From the NCBI RefSeq assembly GCF_946187255.1, contig NZ_CAMHRZ010000138.1:1-9013 (forward strand): a stretch of 9,013 nucleotides of DNA, given 5' to 3'. The notes under the pieces were generated by a model that did not search any database, had not been told where the DNA came from, and saw only the letters and a list, made by a program, of their open reading frames with translations. Every line of letters begins with the position of its first letter. The first letter of the stretch is position 1. This document shows, in pieces, positions 1 through 5,795 of the stretch. The DNA comes from an uncultured Ruminococcus sp. (GTDB lineage Bacteria; Bacillota; Clostridia; Oscillospirales; Ruminococcaceae). The translations under genes were made by a program, and so were the position numbers.

Positions 1-1
1 T

Positions 2-1444
2 CTCCTGCGCCTTCACAGGCGTGTTCGCCGCCTCGGGCGCCACCGTTCATCTCACTGCTCCGCTACACAGAGCATGGATGATCCCGTAACACAGGTACAC
101 ACTCTCTGGGGCGCACTGGTAGGCGGTCCCGACCTGAAGGATAATCACGTTGATATCACTAAGGACTACATCTACAACGAGGTAACAGACGACTACAACG
201 CAGGCTTCTGCGGCGACCTTGCAGGTCTCTATCACTACTACGGACGCAAGGGCGGCAAGGATGCCAAGGAGAACAAGCTGATCGAGAACTTCGATATGTC
301 CTCCAACGCAAAGGGCTACGATCAGGTAGACGAAAAGGGCAATGCGCTGCCCGTTGGTTACTATGTAGCAGGCGCTAAGGCTCAGGAGAAGGAAGACGGT
401 GTTCAGCTGAAGATCGTTCTTCACAACAGAACAGTTGATCCTCCTAAATTTGAGTGCGATGTCAAGGCAAGATACTTCTTCAATATCAAGGAGCTCCAGG
501 ACAAGGGCTACGGCATCGATTATATCACTGCCCGTATCGACTACGATCAGGTAGCAGGTTATTCCAACAACAAGTCCCACGCAACATTCGCTGAACCCGT
601 CAAGTACGACGATAAGGGTACATACTATGTAGAGATCACCTGGAAGGACTGCAAGTTCTACGGCAGCCGTGTATACCAGTTCGCTCTCACAACAAAGATG
701 GATCCCGATAAGTACATCTTCCCCGAGTGGGATTCTACAAACGACTACAGCTACGGCGATCTTGTAAGCTTCGATGACGATAACGCAGCTGAGGCTATCA
801 CCGACAAGATCACACTGTACGCTGACGGCAAGCTGATCTGGGGCACAGAGCCCAACGGCAAGACAGCTTCCGATGAGTCCGAGAACACAGATACCTACAC
901 CGCTCCCAAGATCACATCCAAGAATGATGTGGACGGCTCCTCTGTAAAGCTCAGCTGGACAGCAGTAAAGGGCGCTGAACAGTACGGTATCGCAGGCTAT
1001 CAGAACGGCAAATGGTCACTGCTGGGCAAGAGCACAGGCACTTCCTATACTCTCAGCGGTCTCACCGAAGGCAAGTCCTACAAGGTAGCAGTCGTTACCA
1101 TGATCGACAAGAAGTGGAAGCAGGATTACACCAATGCCATCACCGTAATTCCCAAGAAGCCGAACACAACAGATACCAACCTTTATCCCGAAGTTAAGAC
1201 TCAGGTTAAGGACGGCAAGATAGGCTTCAAGTGGACAAAGGTGACCGGTGCTGAAAAGTACGCCATAGGTGTATACCAGGCAAACAAGTGGAAGGTAGTA
1301 AAGCAGTTTGACAGCAGCGTTACTTCCTGGACATCTCCTCAGGTAGGCAGCGGCAAGTACAGATTGGTCGTTCTGGCTAAGGTCAACGGCAAGTGGGTAA
1401 ATGCTGATGTATTCAAGAAAGCGTTCTATGTAACGGTTCCCTGA
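2..1444 (+). CDS. GH9 family cellulase (endoglucanase), 3' part: GH9 end - CBM3c - two FN3-like repeats
   Basis: Secreted glycoside hydrolase family 9 enzyme cutting beta-1,4-glucan (cellulose). The 5' end is outside the window. Counting from the Met at 74, residues 1-57 are the end of the (alpha/alpha)6 catalytic domain: HTLWGALVGGPD, then the GH9 signature 2 region with the likely proton-donor Glu36 in NEVTDDYNAGF (codon 179-181). The nucleophile-activating Asp motif is upstream, not visible. Residues about 100-262 resemble CBM3c (ARYFFNIKEL, then PEWDSTNDYSY and a KLIWGTEPNG end), the module fused to processive GH9 endoglucanases. After a short Thr/Glu/Asp-rich linker, residues 276-361 and 370-456 are two related fibronectin-III-like repeats (SWTAVKGAEQYGIAGYQ; KWTKVTGAEKYAIGVYQ). 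There is no dockerin, sortase signal or membrane anchor at the C-terminus. The Met at 74 has no Shine-Dalgarno and lies inside the catalytic fold, so it is not the true start. The first 45 bases read poorly in this frame (see findings). Family assignment is firm; the exact cellulase subtype is inferred. Confidence 0.9.
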   Translation, partial: LLRLHRRVRRLGRHRSSHCSATQSMDDPVTQVHTLWGALVGGPDLKDNHVDITKDYIYNEVTDDYNAGFCGDLAGLYHYYGRKGGKDAKENKLIENFDMSSNAKGYDQVDEKGNALPVGYYVAGAKAQEKEDGVQLKIVLHNRTVDPPKFECDVKARYFFNIKELQDKGYGIDYITARIDYDQVAGYSNNKSHATFAEPVKYDDKGTYYVEITWKDCKFYGSRVYQFALTTKMDPDKYIFPEWDSTNDYSYGDLVSFDDDNAAEAITDKITLYADGKLIWGTEPNGKTASDESENTDTYTAPKITSKNDVDGSSVKLSWTAVKGAEQYGIAGYQNGKWSLLGKSTGTSYTLSGLTEGKSYKVAVVTMIDKKWKQDYTNAITVIPKKPNTTDTNLYPEVKTQVKDGKIGFKWTKVTGAEKYAIGVYQANKWKVVKQFDSSVTSWTSPQVGSGKYRLVVLAKVNGKWVNADVFKKAFYVTVP

Positions 1445-1468
1445 CGAGACATAATATTAAAACGATCA

Positions 1469-1500
1469 AGGCTGTGCAGCACTCCGCTGCGCAGCCTTTT
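1469..1500 (+). terminator. Rho-independent terminator after the GH9 gene, probably shared with the convergent spoIID-like gene
   Basis: A 12-bp stem (1469-1480 with 1486-1497, one T-G wobble) and a 5-base loop is followed by TTTT. It lies 25 bases after the cellulase stop. On the opposite strand the same stem is followed by a weaker TGATCGTTTT, so it may also stop the converging minus-strand gene, whose stop codon is at 1534-1536. Confidence 0.85.
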
Positions 1501-1533
1501 GTTATGCCGCAAAAGTCCCGATATTCCGCAATA

Positions 1534-2475
1534 TCAGTGGATATCTTCCGTTTTGCAGCCCGTAAAATAATGGCTGAGTATCTCCTCCCAGGTGCTGCCA
1601 TTTTCTGCCATGCTGTTTGCGCCGTACTGACTCATCCCCACCAGGTGCCCGTAGCCCTTTGCGGTGAAACACAGCGTATCCCCCTTGACCTCGCACTTGA
1701 AACAGGGGGAAGCCACTTCCGCCGCTGCTATAAAGCGCTGTACGTTCACTTCGGTGCCGCCCAGTACCAGCTTCGTCACATAGCCCCGTTCGTTCACCTC
1801 TGTCTGCACCCATTTTGCCGGGGCTCCCGTGAGTTTCACACCCAGCTGTTCTTCCATTTTCTTGCTAAAGTCAACACTGCCCATCTCCGTTTTGCTTTCT
1901 ATCCCCGCCAGCTTTGCATCGCTGCTGCTGTCAACAGCCCGAAGATAGGGGATATCCTGCCCCCATGCAGTCAGGGCGCTTTCCGTGCTGCCCGATGATG
2001 CGGCGTGATAGGCGGCTGTGATGGGCTCGCCGTTGCAGGTGAGTATGCAGGGGGCATCCCGCACCGCTTTTTCCACCCTTCTGCGAGCCTTGTCCCAGTC
2101 TTCACCGTAAAAATTCTTTGCCTGCTCTTCGGTGAAAAAGCTCTGGTATACACTGTCATCGTCGCTTATCAGCGCCCCGTGCAGCGACGGTGTTGGTCCC
2201 TCACTTTCGTCTTCGTATCTGCGGTATATGTATGTCCTTGCCAGCACCGCCTGAGCTTTCAGGGCTTCCTCGCTGAGATCCGCAGGCATCTGCGCCAGCA
2301 CCGCCCCCGTGAGGTATTCATCCTCGGTGTACTCCTTCACCTCCCCCGAAGCGTTGAAGTACACCCCCACCGTGAGCCCCTCCCGCGTTCCGCCCTTTAC
2401 GCCCATAAACACAAGACAGGGTATCAGCGCAAGGGATACCGCCAGCACCGCCGCACATTGGATCATCTCTTTCAT
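1534..2475 (-). CDS. spoIID: SpoIID/LytB-family lytic transglycosylase (stage II sporulation protein D-like)
   Basis: A 313-residue SpoIID-family protein. In endospore formers SpoIID, with SpoIIM and SpoIIP, trims septal peptidoglycan during engulfment by cleaving denuded glycan strands. One N-terminal hydrophobic segment (about residues 5-25) would anchor it in the membrane with the enzyme outside. The core holds EEALKAQAVLARTY, whose Glu70 matches the family catalytic Glu. It is followed by AAYHAASSGSTES (residues 154-166) and the C-terminal hallmark GHLVGMSQYGANSMA (276-290) with a WEEILSHYFTGC tail. Length fits the family (about 300-350). The ATG has a strong AAGGGGGC Shine-Dalgarno (minus strand, 2490-2483), 7-8 bases away. 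It stands alone, with no spoIIR, spoIIQ or spoIIID visible next to it. A sigma-E-like promoter precedes it. It could instead be a vegetative SpoIID/LytB paralogue; the family is secure, the sporulation role is not. Confidence 0.88.
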   Translation of the reverse strand: MKEMIQCAAVLAVSLALIPCLVFMGVKGGTREGLTVGVYFNASGEVKEYTEDEYLTGAVLAQMPADLSEEALKAQAVLARTYIYRRYEDESEGPTPSLHGALISDDDSVYQSFFTEEQAKNFYGEDWDKARRRVEKAVRDAPCILTCNGEPITAAYHAASSGSTESALTAWGQDIPYLRAVDSSSDAKLAGIESKTEMGSVDFSKKMEEQLGVKLTGAPAKWVQTEVNERGYVTKLVLGGTEVNVQRFIAAAEVASPCFKCEVKGDTLCFTAKGYGHLVGMSQYGANSMAENGSTWEEILSHYFTGCKTEDIH

Positions 2476-2498
2476 CGTACAAGCCCCCTTTGCTATAA

Positions 2499-2526
2499 AT
2501 AATATGCACCTGCCCGTGAAATATTC
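2499..2526 (-). promoter_or_regulatory. Possible sigma-E-type promoter for the spoIID-like gene
   Basis: Reading the minus strand, GAATATT (2526-2520), a 13-base spacer and CATATTAT (2506-2499) resemble the B. subtilis sigma-E consensus as I know it (KMATATW, about 14-15 bases, CATACAHT). The -35 matches fully, the -10 matches 6 of 8, and the spacer is about one base short. Transcription would start near 2492, just before the Shine-Dalgarno. No convincing sigma-A pair is visible here. The region is AT-rich, so chance similarity is possible. Confidence 0.35.
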
Positions 2527-2537
2527 CTTGTGAAATA
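2516..2537. repeat. Short direct repeat GTGAAATA x2 in the divergent intergenic region
   Basis: GTGAAATA occurs at 2516-2523 and again at 2530-2537, 14 bases apart, between the divergent spoIID-like and SUKH genes. It overlaps the -35 region of the proposed spoIID promoter and lies about 25 bases upstream of the SUKH -35. It could be a regulator half-site pair or coincidence. Confidence 0.3.
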
Positions 2538-2560
2538 ATCACTAAATGCTCAAAAGGGTA

Positions 2561-2589
2561 GTGACAAAATCAAACGGATGTGGTATAAT
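2561..2589 (+). promoter_or_regulatory. Sigma-A promoter of the SUKH-CPBP-tadA-DUF1294 operon
   Basis: GTGACA (2561-2566), 17 bases, then TATAAT (2584-2589) preceded by TGG, an extended -10. This is one mismatch from the -35 consensus and a perfect -10. The predicted transcription start near 2596 leaves a leader of about 23 bases carrying the Shine-Dalgarno. Confidence 0.8.
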
Positions 2590-2603
2590 ATAATTTGAAG
2601 CGT

Positions 2604-2610
2604 GAGGGGG
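2604..2610 (+). promoter_or_regulatory. Shine-Dalgarno fixing the SUKH gene start at ATG 2619
   Basis: GAGGGGG lies 8 bases before ATG 2619-2621. A longer reading from TTG 2595 is unlikely because that codon sits at the predicted transcription start and has no ribosome site. Confidence 0.75.
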
Positions 2611-2618
2611 GCGCGGGA

Positions 2619-3704
2619 ATGAGCAGGTTCAATACATCCGATCGGGAAGCGTGCAGGATACACAGCATGGTGGAACGTTTTGCGAAAAAACAAAGGTTTT
2701 CCGACATTTGCCTGTATGATACCGTATCCCGCGATGAGGTCGCGGAGTTTGAGCGGCTATATGGCATCACGCTCCCCGAGGATTATGTGTGGTTCATAAC
2801 AAACGTCGGCAACGGCGGGCTTTGGTATGACAAGTACGGCGGTTACCGCTTTGAAAAGCTGAGCGAGACCTTTGTCTGTCGGCTTTATGACCGTGACACG
2901 GGCGAAATGACGGATAAGTACGCGCTGGCTGTTCTCAGCATAGGGTGCAGCTATTACTATGCGATAGTCCTTAAAGGCAAGGACCGCGGACGTATCTGTT
3001 CGACGGATGGCTATTCGGCTTCGCCATGTTATCCGATGACGGTGAATAATTTCCGCGAGCTTTATGTAAAATGGCTGGAGGAGATAAGCCGCGGTTACAA
3101 TAATTACGGCTTTGAGCATCGTTCATACGGCACATTGGAACAGCATTTTTGCGACTACGAGCGAAACGGCAGCAGGGAAGCGCTCCGTGATCTGCGCTCA
3201 AAGATAACACCCGAAGCCGTAAGTAAAAAGCTGCTGCGCCGTCTGGCGGCGGCATTCTATACCGAACAGGATAAGGAGAAAAAGCGGTCGCTTTTCATGA
3301 TACTTGCAAGCGTAAGATATCCTTATCCGCTTAACCTTTTCAGAGAGATGTTCTTACCCGAAAACTATGATGATATACTGTTTGTGCTGGTCAATTATTA
3401 TGAATACCTCAGAGACTTGGAACACAGCGTCATGGAGGGTGCCGAAATATTCTACCCGATGCTCGTAGAGATCGCCCATGACAGGGATATTATGTCAGAC
3501 GAACGCAACTTAGGCAGATGTCTTAAAACAGTAATAAAGAACCCGCTGTTCTGCCCTGCGGATATAGAGGATATACTCAATATGCGGCAGGAAACGGTCA
3601 CAGAGGTGATAGGACATTTCGACAAAAGCAAGATGCCCGAATGTGTCCATAAATATATCGATGCCGCCAATGAGATACGCCGTCAAGAACAGTCAAAGAA
3701 GTAA
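2619..3704 (+). CDS. SMI1/KNR4 (SUKH superfamily) domain protein
   Basis: A 361-residue soluble protein. Residues about 36-155 look like a SUKH domain: LYGITLPEDYVWFITNVGNGG (48-68, with the family's LP..Y..F....NGG pattern), followed by alternating strands and a closing aromatic helix (NFRELYVKWLEEI). SUKH proteins are best known as immunity proteins against contact-dependent or polymorphic toxins, but many have unknown regulatory roles. The C-terminal 200 residues are charged, predicted helical and not recognised. They include a ..KKLLRRLAAAFYTEQDKEKKR.. stretch and a possible HEAT-like tail. No signal peptide, membrane segment or toxin gene is visible nearby. It is the first gene behind the strong promoter at 2561-2589, and the next gene starts 23 bases after its stop. 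The SUKH assignment is reasonably sure; an immunity function is only an inference. Confidence 0.75.
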   Translation: MSRFNTSDREACRIHSMVERFAKKQRFSDICLYDTVSRDEVAEFERLYGITLPEDYVWFITNVGNGGLWYDKYGGYRFEKLSETFVCRLYDRDTGEMTDKYALAVLSIGCSYYYAIVLKGKDRGRICSTDGYSASPCYPMTVNNFRELYVKWLEEISRGYNNYGFEHRSYGTLEQHFCDYERNGSREALRDLRSKITPEAVSKKLLRRLAAAFYTEQDKEKKRSLFMILASVRYPYPLNLFREMFLPENYDDILFVLVNYYEYLRDLEHSVMEGAEIFYPMLVEIAHDRDIMSDERNLGRCLKTVIKNPLFCPADIEDILNMRQETVTEVIGHFDKSKMPECVHKYIDAANEIRRQEQSKK

Positions 3705-3727
3705 AATGAGAGAACGGAGGTGAGCCG

Positions 3728-4894
3728 ATGCTCCAAAAGAAAGATAAAGGGTTTATCCGAGATATTGCCCGCGAGCGCACCTATCAGAACCAGGATAAGG
3801 AGTATGACGAAGCATATTTCAAATGGCGCTCCGATGATTCAAATCAGTATTCTTTCAACTATGTCCACGATTCGCGTGAACATTCCTATATGGCGGGAAG
3901 CGGCTTCATAAAAAAAGGTGCCGATACTGCCGAGCAGGCTACATTACATAACTGTCTCAGACTGCTGGGCGCAGTCATGCTGGTGATGCTGCTGTTTGAT
4001 ATAGCCAACTACCTTATCGCCGTCAACCTTAACGACGGACAGCCCTGCAACACGGTGTTCTTTTCGGAACGCCGCTCTTTTGGCAAAACGCCATTCATCG
4101 TTTATGTCATATATACCCTGATGAGCACGCTGAAATACATTACAGCCATCATTATATACCGCATCAGGACAAAGCTGCCCCGCAAAGTGGCTCTGCCGCG
4201 TGGAAATGAGAACGCTACGGGCATATTCAAGGTCAATGCCATAATCATCATGCTGATGATCGTGGTTATCGGCAGGCTGGCGAACAGTGTGCTTTCAAGG
4301 ATACTCTGGCTGGGCAAGGTGGACAGCGTCTATATCTATATGTTCAACGCCGATGACAAGTACGCTATGGTGCTGTCGTTTGTGTATAACTGCATAATAC
4401 TCCCTGTGCTGTGCGAGATATTTTTCAGGGGGCTGGTCCTCCAGAGCTTCCGCCAGTTCGGTGACTCCTTTGCGGTGGTGGTGGCGGCGGTCGCCTGCGG
4501 GCTCAGCTTCTACGATCTGTCCTATATCGGCTATGCCATCCTCTGCTCCAGCGTTATCGGAGTTTTCACAGTGCGTTCGGGTTCCATAGTCACGGCGATA
4601 CTCATGCACAGCGTGTCCACCACAGTGAATTATATGCTGGTATTCACGGGACTTATCAGCTCGAATATGGGGCGCACCCTCTCAATTGCCATATATATGC
4701 TGATCTGTATGGTCGCGCTGCTGGTATATTCCCGCCTTAACAGGAACAAGGGCTGGAGCTTCAATATCGACCACAACGAGTCGGAACTGACCTTCACCAA
4801 AAAGGTGGAGCTGATGCTTTCGTCAAATACGGTGGCTATGTGGTTCGTGTGTGCCATAGTTATGACCATTGTATGCATGAGGTTCAGACGGTGA
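3728..4894 (+). CDS. Multi-pass membrane protein, degenerate CPBP/Abi (CAAX-protease-like) family
   Basis: A 388-residue membrane protein with a polar N-terminus of about 70 residues and roughly eight or nine hydrophobic segments (near 76-100, 122-145, 167-190, 212-230, 247-283, 286-310, 316-335, 368-385). Residues 225-310 follow the CPBP layout: LPVLCEIFFRGLVL, then AVACGLSFYDLSYIGY, then SIVTAILMHSVSTTVNY. CPBP proteins are intramembrane glutamic-type proteases or bacteriocin-immunity (Abi) factors. The expected EExxxR reads Cys229-Glu230-IFF-Arg234, the FxxxH position has no His, and HxxxN reads His294-SVS-Thr298. Active-site residues therefore appear partly lost, suggesting a pseudoprotease or a divergent scaffold. 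GGAGG (3716-3720) lies 7 bases before the ATG. The stop TGA overlaps the tadA GTG start. Family membership is likely; the function is unknown. Confidence 0.7.
   Translation: MLQKKDKGFIRDIARERTYQNQDKEYDEAYFKWRSDDSNQYSFNYVHDSREHSYMAGSGFIKKGADTAEQATLHNCLRLLGAVMLVMLLFDIANYLIAVNLNDGQPCNTVFFSERRSFGKTPFIVYVIYTLMSTLKYITAIIIYRIRTKLPRKVALPRGNENATGIFKVNAIIIMLMIVVIGRLANSVLSRILWLGKVDSVYIYMFNADDKYAMVLSFVYNCIILPVLCEIFFRGLVLQSFRQFGDSFAVVVAAVACGLSFYDLSYIGYAILCSSVIGVFTVRSGSIVTAILMHSVSTTVNYMLVFTGLISSNMGRTLSIAIYMLICMVALLVYSRLNRNKGWSFNIDHNESELTFTKKVELMLSSNTVAMWFVCAIVMTIVCMRFRR
4879..4882 (+). promoter_or_regulatory. Shine-Dalgarno supporting the tadA GTG start at 4891
   Basis: GAGG lies 8 bases before GTG 4891-4893. 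It sits inside the end of the membrane-protein gene, whose TGA (4892-4894) shares two bases with the GTG, a typical coupled junction. Confidence 0.6.
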
Positions 4895-5367
4895 CGCGGG
4901 ACGAGATGTATATGCGCAAGGCGCTGGAACTTGCCGCCCTTGCCGCCGAAGAAGACGAGGTGCCTGTTGGTGCAGTGGTCGTAAAGAAAAGTACGGGCGA
5001 GATCGTTGGCAGAGGTTTCAACCGCCGCGAGTACGGACGTTCCCCCTTGACCCACGCCGAGATGGTGGCGATAGAGCAGGCAAGCAGAAAGCTGGGGGGC
5101 TGGCGGCTGATAGACTGTGAGCTGTACGTCACGCTGGAGCCCTGCCCCATGTGCGCGGGCGCGATGATCAATTCCCGCATCGAGAGGGTAGTGTTCGGAG
5201 CCTATGACAAAAAAGCAGGCTCCTGCGGCACGCTGACTGACCTGTTCGCACTGCCCTACAACCACAAGCCCGAATGTGTGGGCGGAGTGATGGAGGAAGA
5301 ATGTGCGGGGATACTGTCCGCATTCTTCAAAGCCCTGCGAGAAAGGAAATCGAAAGCAAATGGATAG
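4891..5367 (+). CDS. tadA: tRNA-specific adenosine deaminase TadA
   Basis: Zinc-dependent deaminase that converts A34 to inosine in the anticodon of tRNA-Arg(ACG), letting it read CGU, CGC and CGA. It is usually essential in bacteria and acts in the cytoplasm as a homodimer. From the GTG at 4891 it has 158 residues, normal for TadA. Visible motifs are EVPVGAVVV (23-31), the zinc ligand and proton shuttle His55-Ala-Glu57, and the zinc cysteines in LEPCPMCAGAM (Cys85, Cys88). GAYDKKAGSCGTL, a family-typical loop, follows. The N-terminus MTRDEMYMRKALELA matches TadA beginnings and favours GTG 4891 over the in-frame GTG 4840 or ATG 4873. It is translationally coupled to the membrane protein upstream and overlaps the DUF1294 gene downstream. 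In B. subtilis tadA sits next to the SRP RNA and dnaX; here it is separated and inverted. Confidence 0.95.
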   Translation: MTRDEMYMRKALELAALAAEEDEVPVGAVVVKKSTGEIVGRGFNRREYGRSPLTHAEMVAIEQASRKLGGWRLIDCELYVTLEPCPMCAGAMINSRIERVVFGAYDKKAGSCGTLTDLFALPYNHKPECVGGVMEEECAGILSAFFKALRERKSKANG

Positions 5368-5641
5368 ATTATGGCTGATGTTGTTATGCGTGTACGGCAT
5401 AGTCAATCTGGTGGTGTTCGGTCTGTATGCCGCCGATAAAGCAAAAGCAAAGAAAGGTGCATGGCGGACTCCCGAGATAAAGCTGATGACAGCAGGTGTA
5501 GTCGGGATAATAGGCGCTCTGCTCGGCATGGTGGTGTGTCACCACAAAACGAAGAAGCCTCTGTTCTCGGTCGGTCTGCCGGTCATATTCTTTGTTGAAG
5601 CCGCGCTGGCGGTATTTGTTTACTTAAAGTATATAAGATGA
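5360..5641 (+). CDS. DUF1294 family small membrane protein
   Basis: A 93-residue inner-membrane protein with three hydrophobic segments (about 3-22, 42-60, 70-89). The DUF1294 hallmarks are YAADKAKAKKGAWRTPE after the first helix, then GIIGALLGMVV and HHKTKKPLF before the last helix. The family has no established function. Its ATG lies inside the last codons of tadA (ATGGATAG), so the two genes overlap by 8 bases and are probably coupled. AAAGGA at 5343-5347 is a rather distant Shine-Dalgarno. An upstream in-frame start near 5303 is unlikely because it would add a polar stretch ahead of the conserved N-terminal helix. It is the last gene of the plus-strand unit and is followed directly by a terminator. 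Confidence 0.85.
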   Translation: MDRLWLMLLCVYGIVNLVVFGLYAADKAKAKKGAWRTPEIKLMTAGVVGIIGALLGMVVCHHKTKKPLFSVGLPVIFFVEAALAVFVYLKYIR

Positions 5642-5647
5642 ACCTGA

Positions 5648-5690
5648 CCCTTTGCCGCTGACTGCAACTCAGCGGCGGGGTTTTTTGTTT
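5648..5690 (+). terminator. Rho-independent terminator of the SUKH-CPBP-tadA-DUF1294 unit
   Basis: A perfect 8-bp stem (GCCGCTGA 5654-5661 with TCAGCGGC 5669-5676) and 7-base loop is followed by GGGG and TTTTTTGTTTT. CCC at 5648-5650 may lengthen the stem by pairing with the GGGG. It starts 6 bases after the DUF1294 stop. Confidence 0.92.
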
Positions 5691-5751
5691 TCCCTCATCA
5701 TAAAATCATTCGATTTTCAGGAAAGGTATATCGCCCTTTCATAACTGAGAT

Positions 5752-5792
5752 AAAAAATCATCCCCCTGCTGTTTCGCAAACATCAGGGGGAT
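5752..5792 (-). terminator. Rho-independent terminator of the minus-strand hypothetical gene
   Basis: On the minus strand ATCCCCCTG (5792-5784) pairs with CAGGGGGAT (5768-5760). Inside, TGTTT pairs with AAACA across a single C/T mismatch, with a 3-base loop. A six-T tract (5757-5752) follows. It lies immediately after the stop codon at 5796 and faces the plus-strand terminator at 5648. Confidence 0.88.
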
Positions 5793-5795
5793 ATG

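Noticed and set aside
47..580. 177-codon minus-strand open frame opposite the cellulase
   Set aside because: It lies antisense to the GH9 end and CBM3c; its Val/Leu/Cys-rich sequence follows from the codon use of the real gene.
2595..2618. TTG 2595 as the start of the SUKH protein
   Set aside because: It coincides with the predicted transcription start and has no ribosome site; ATG 2619 has GAGGGGG at good spacing.
5303..5359. Upstream start for the DUF1294 protein
   Set aside because: It would add 19 polar residues overlapping tadA before the family's N-terminal helix; ATG 5360 gives the usual length.
4630..5529. 299-codon open frame on the minus strand
   Set aside because: It is antisense to the membrane protein gene, tadA and the DUF1294 gene, all well supported. 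It has no coherent domain pattern and is rich in His, Pro and Arg as expected of a shadow frame.
5702..5740. Small inverted repeats (AAAATC/GATTTT at 5702-5717; GAAAGG/CCTTTC at 5721-5740)
   Set aside because: Stems of only 6 bp in an AT-rich gap between two strong terminators; too weak to call as functional structures.
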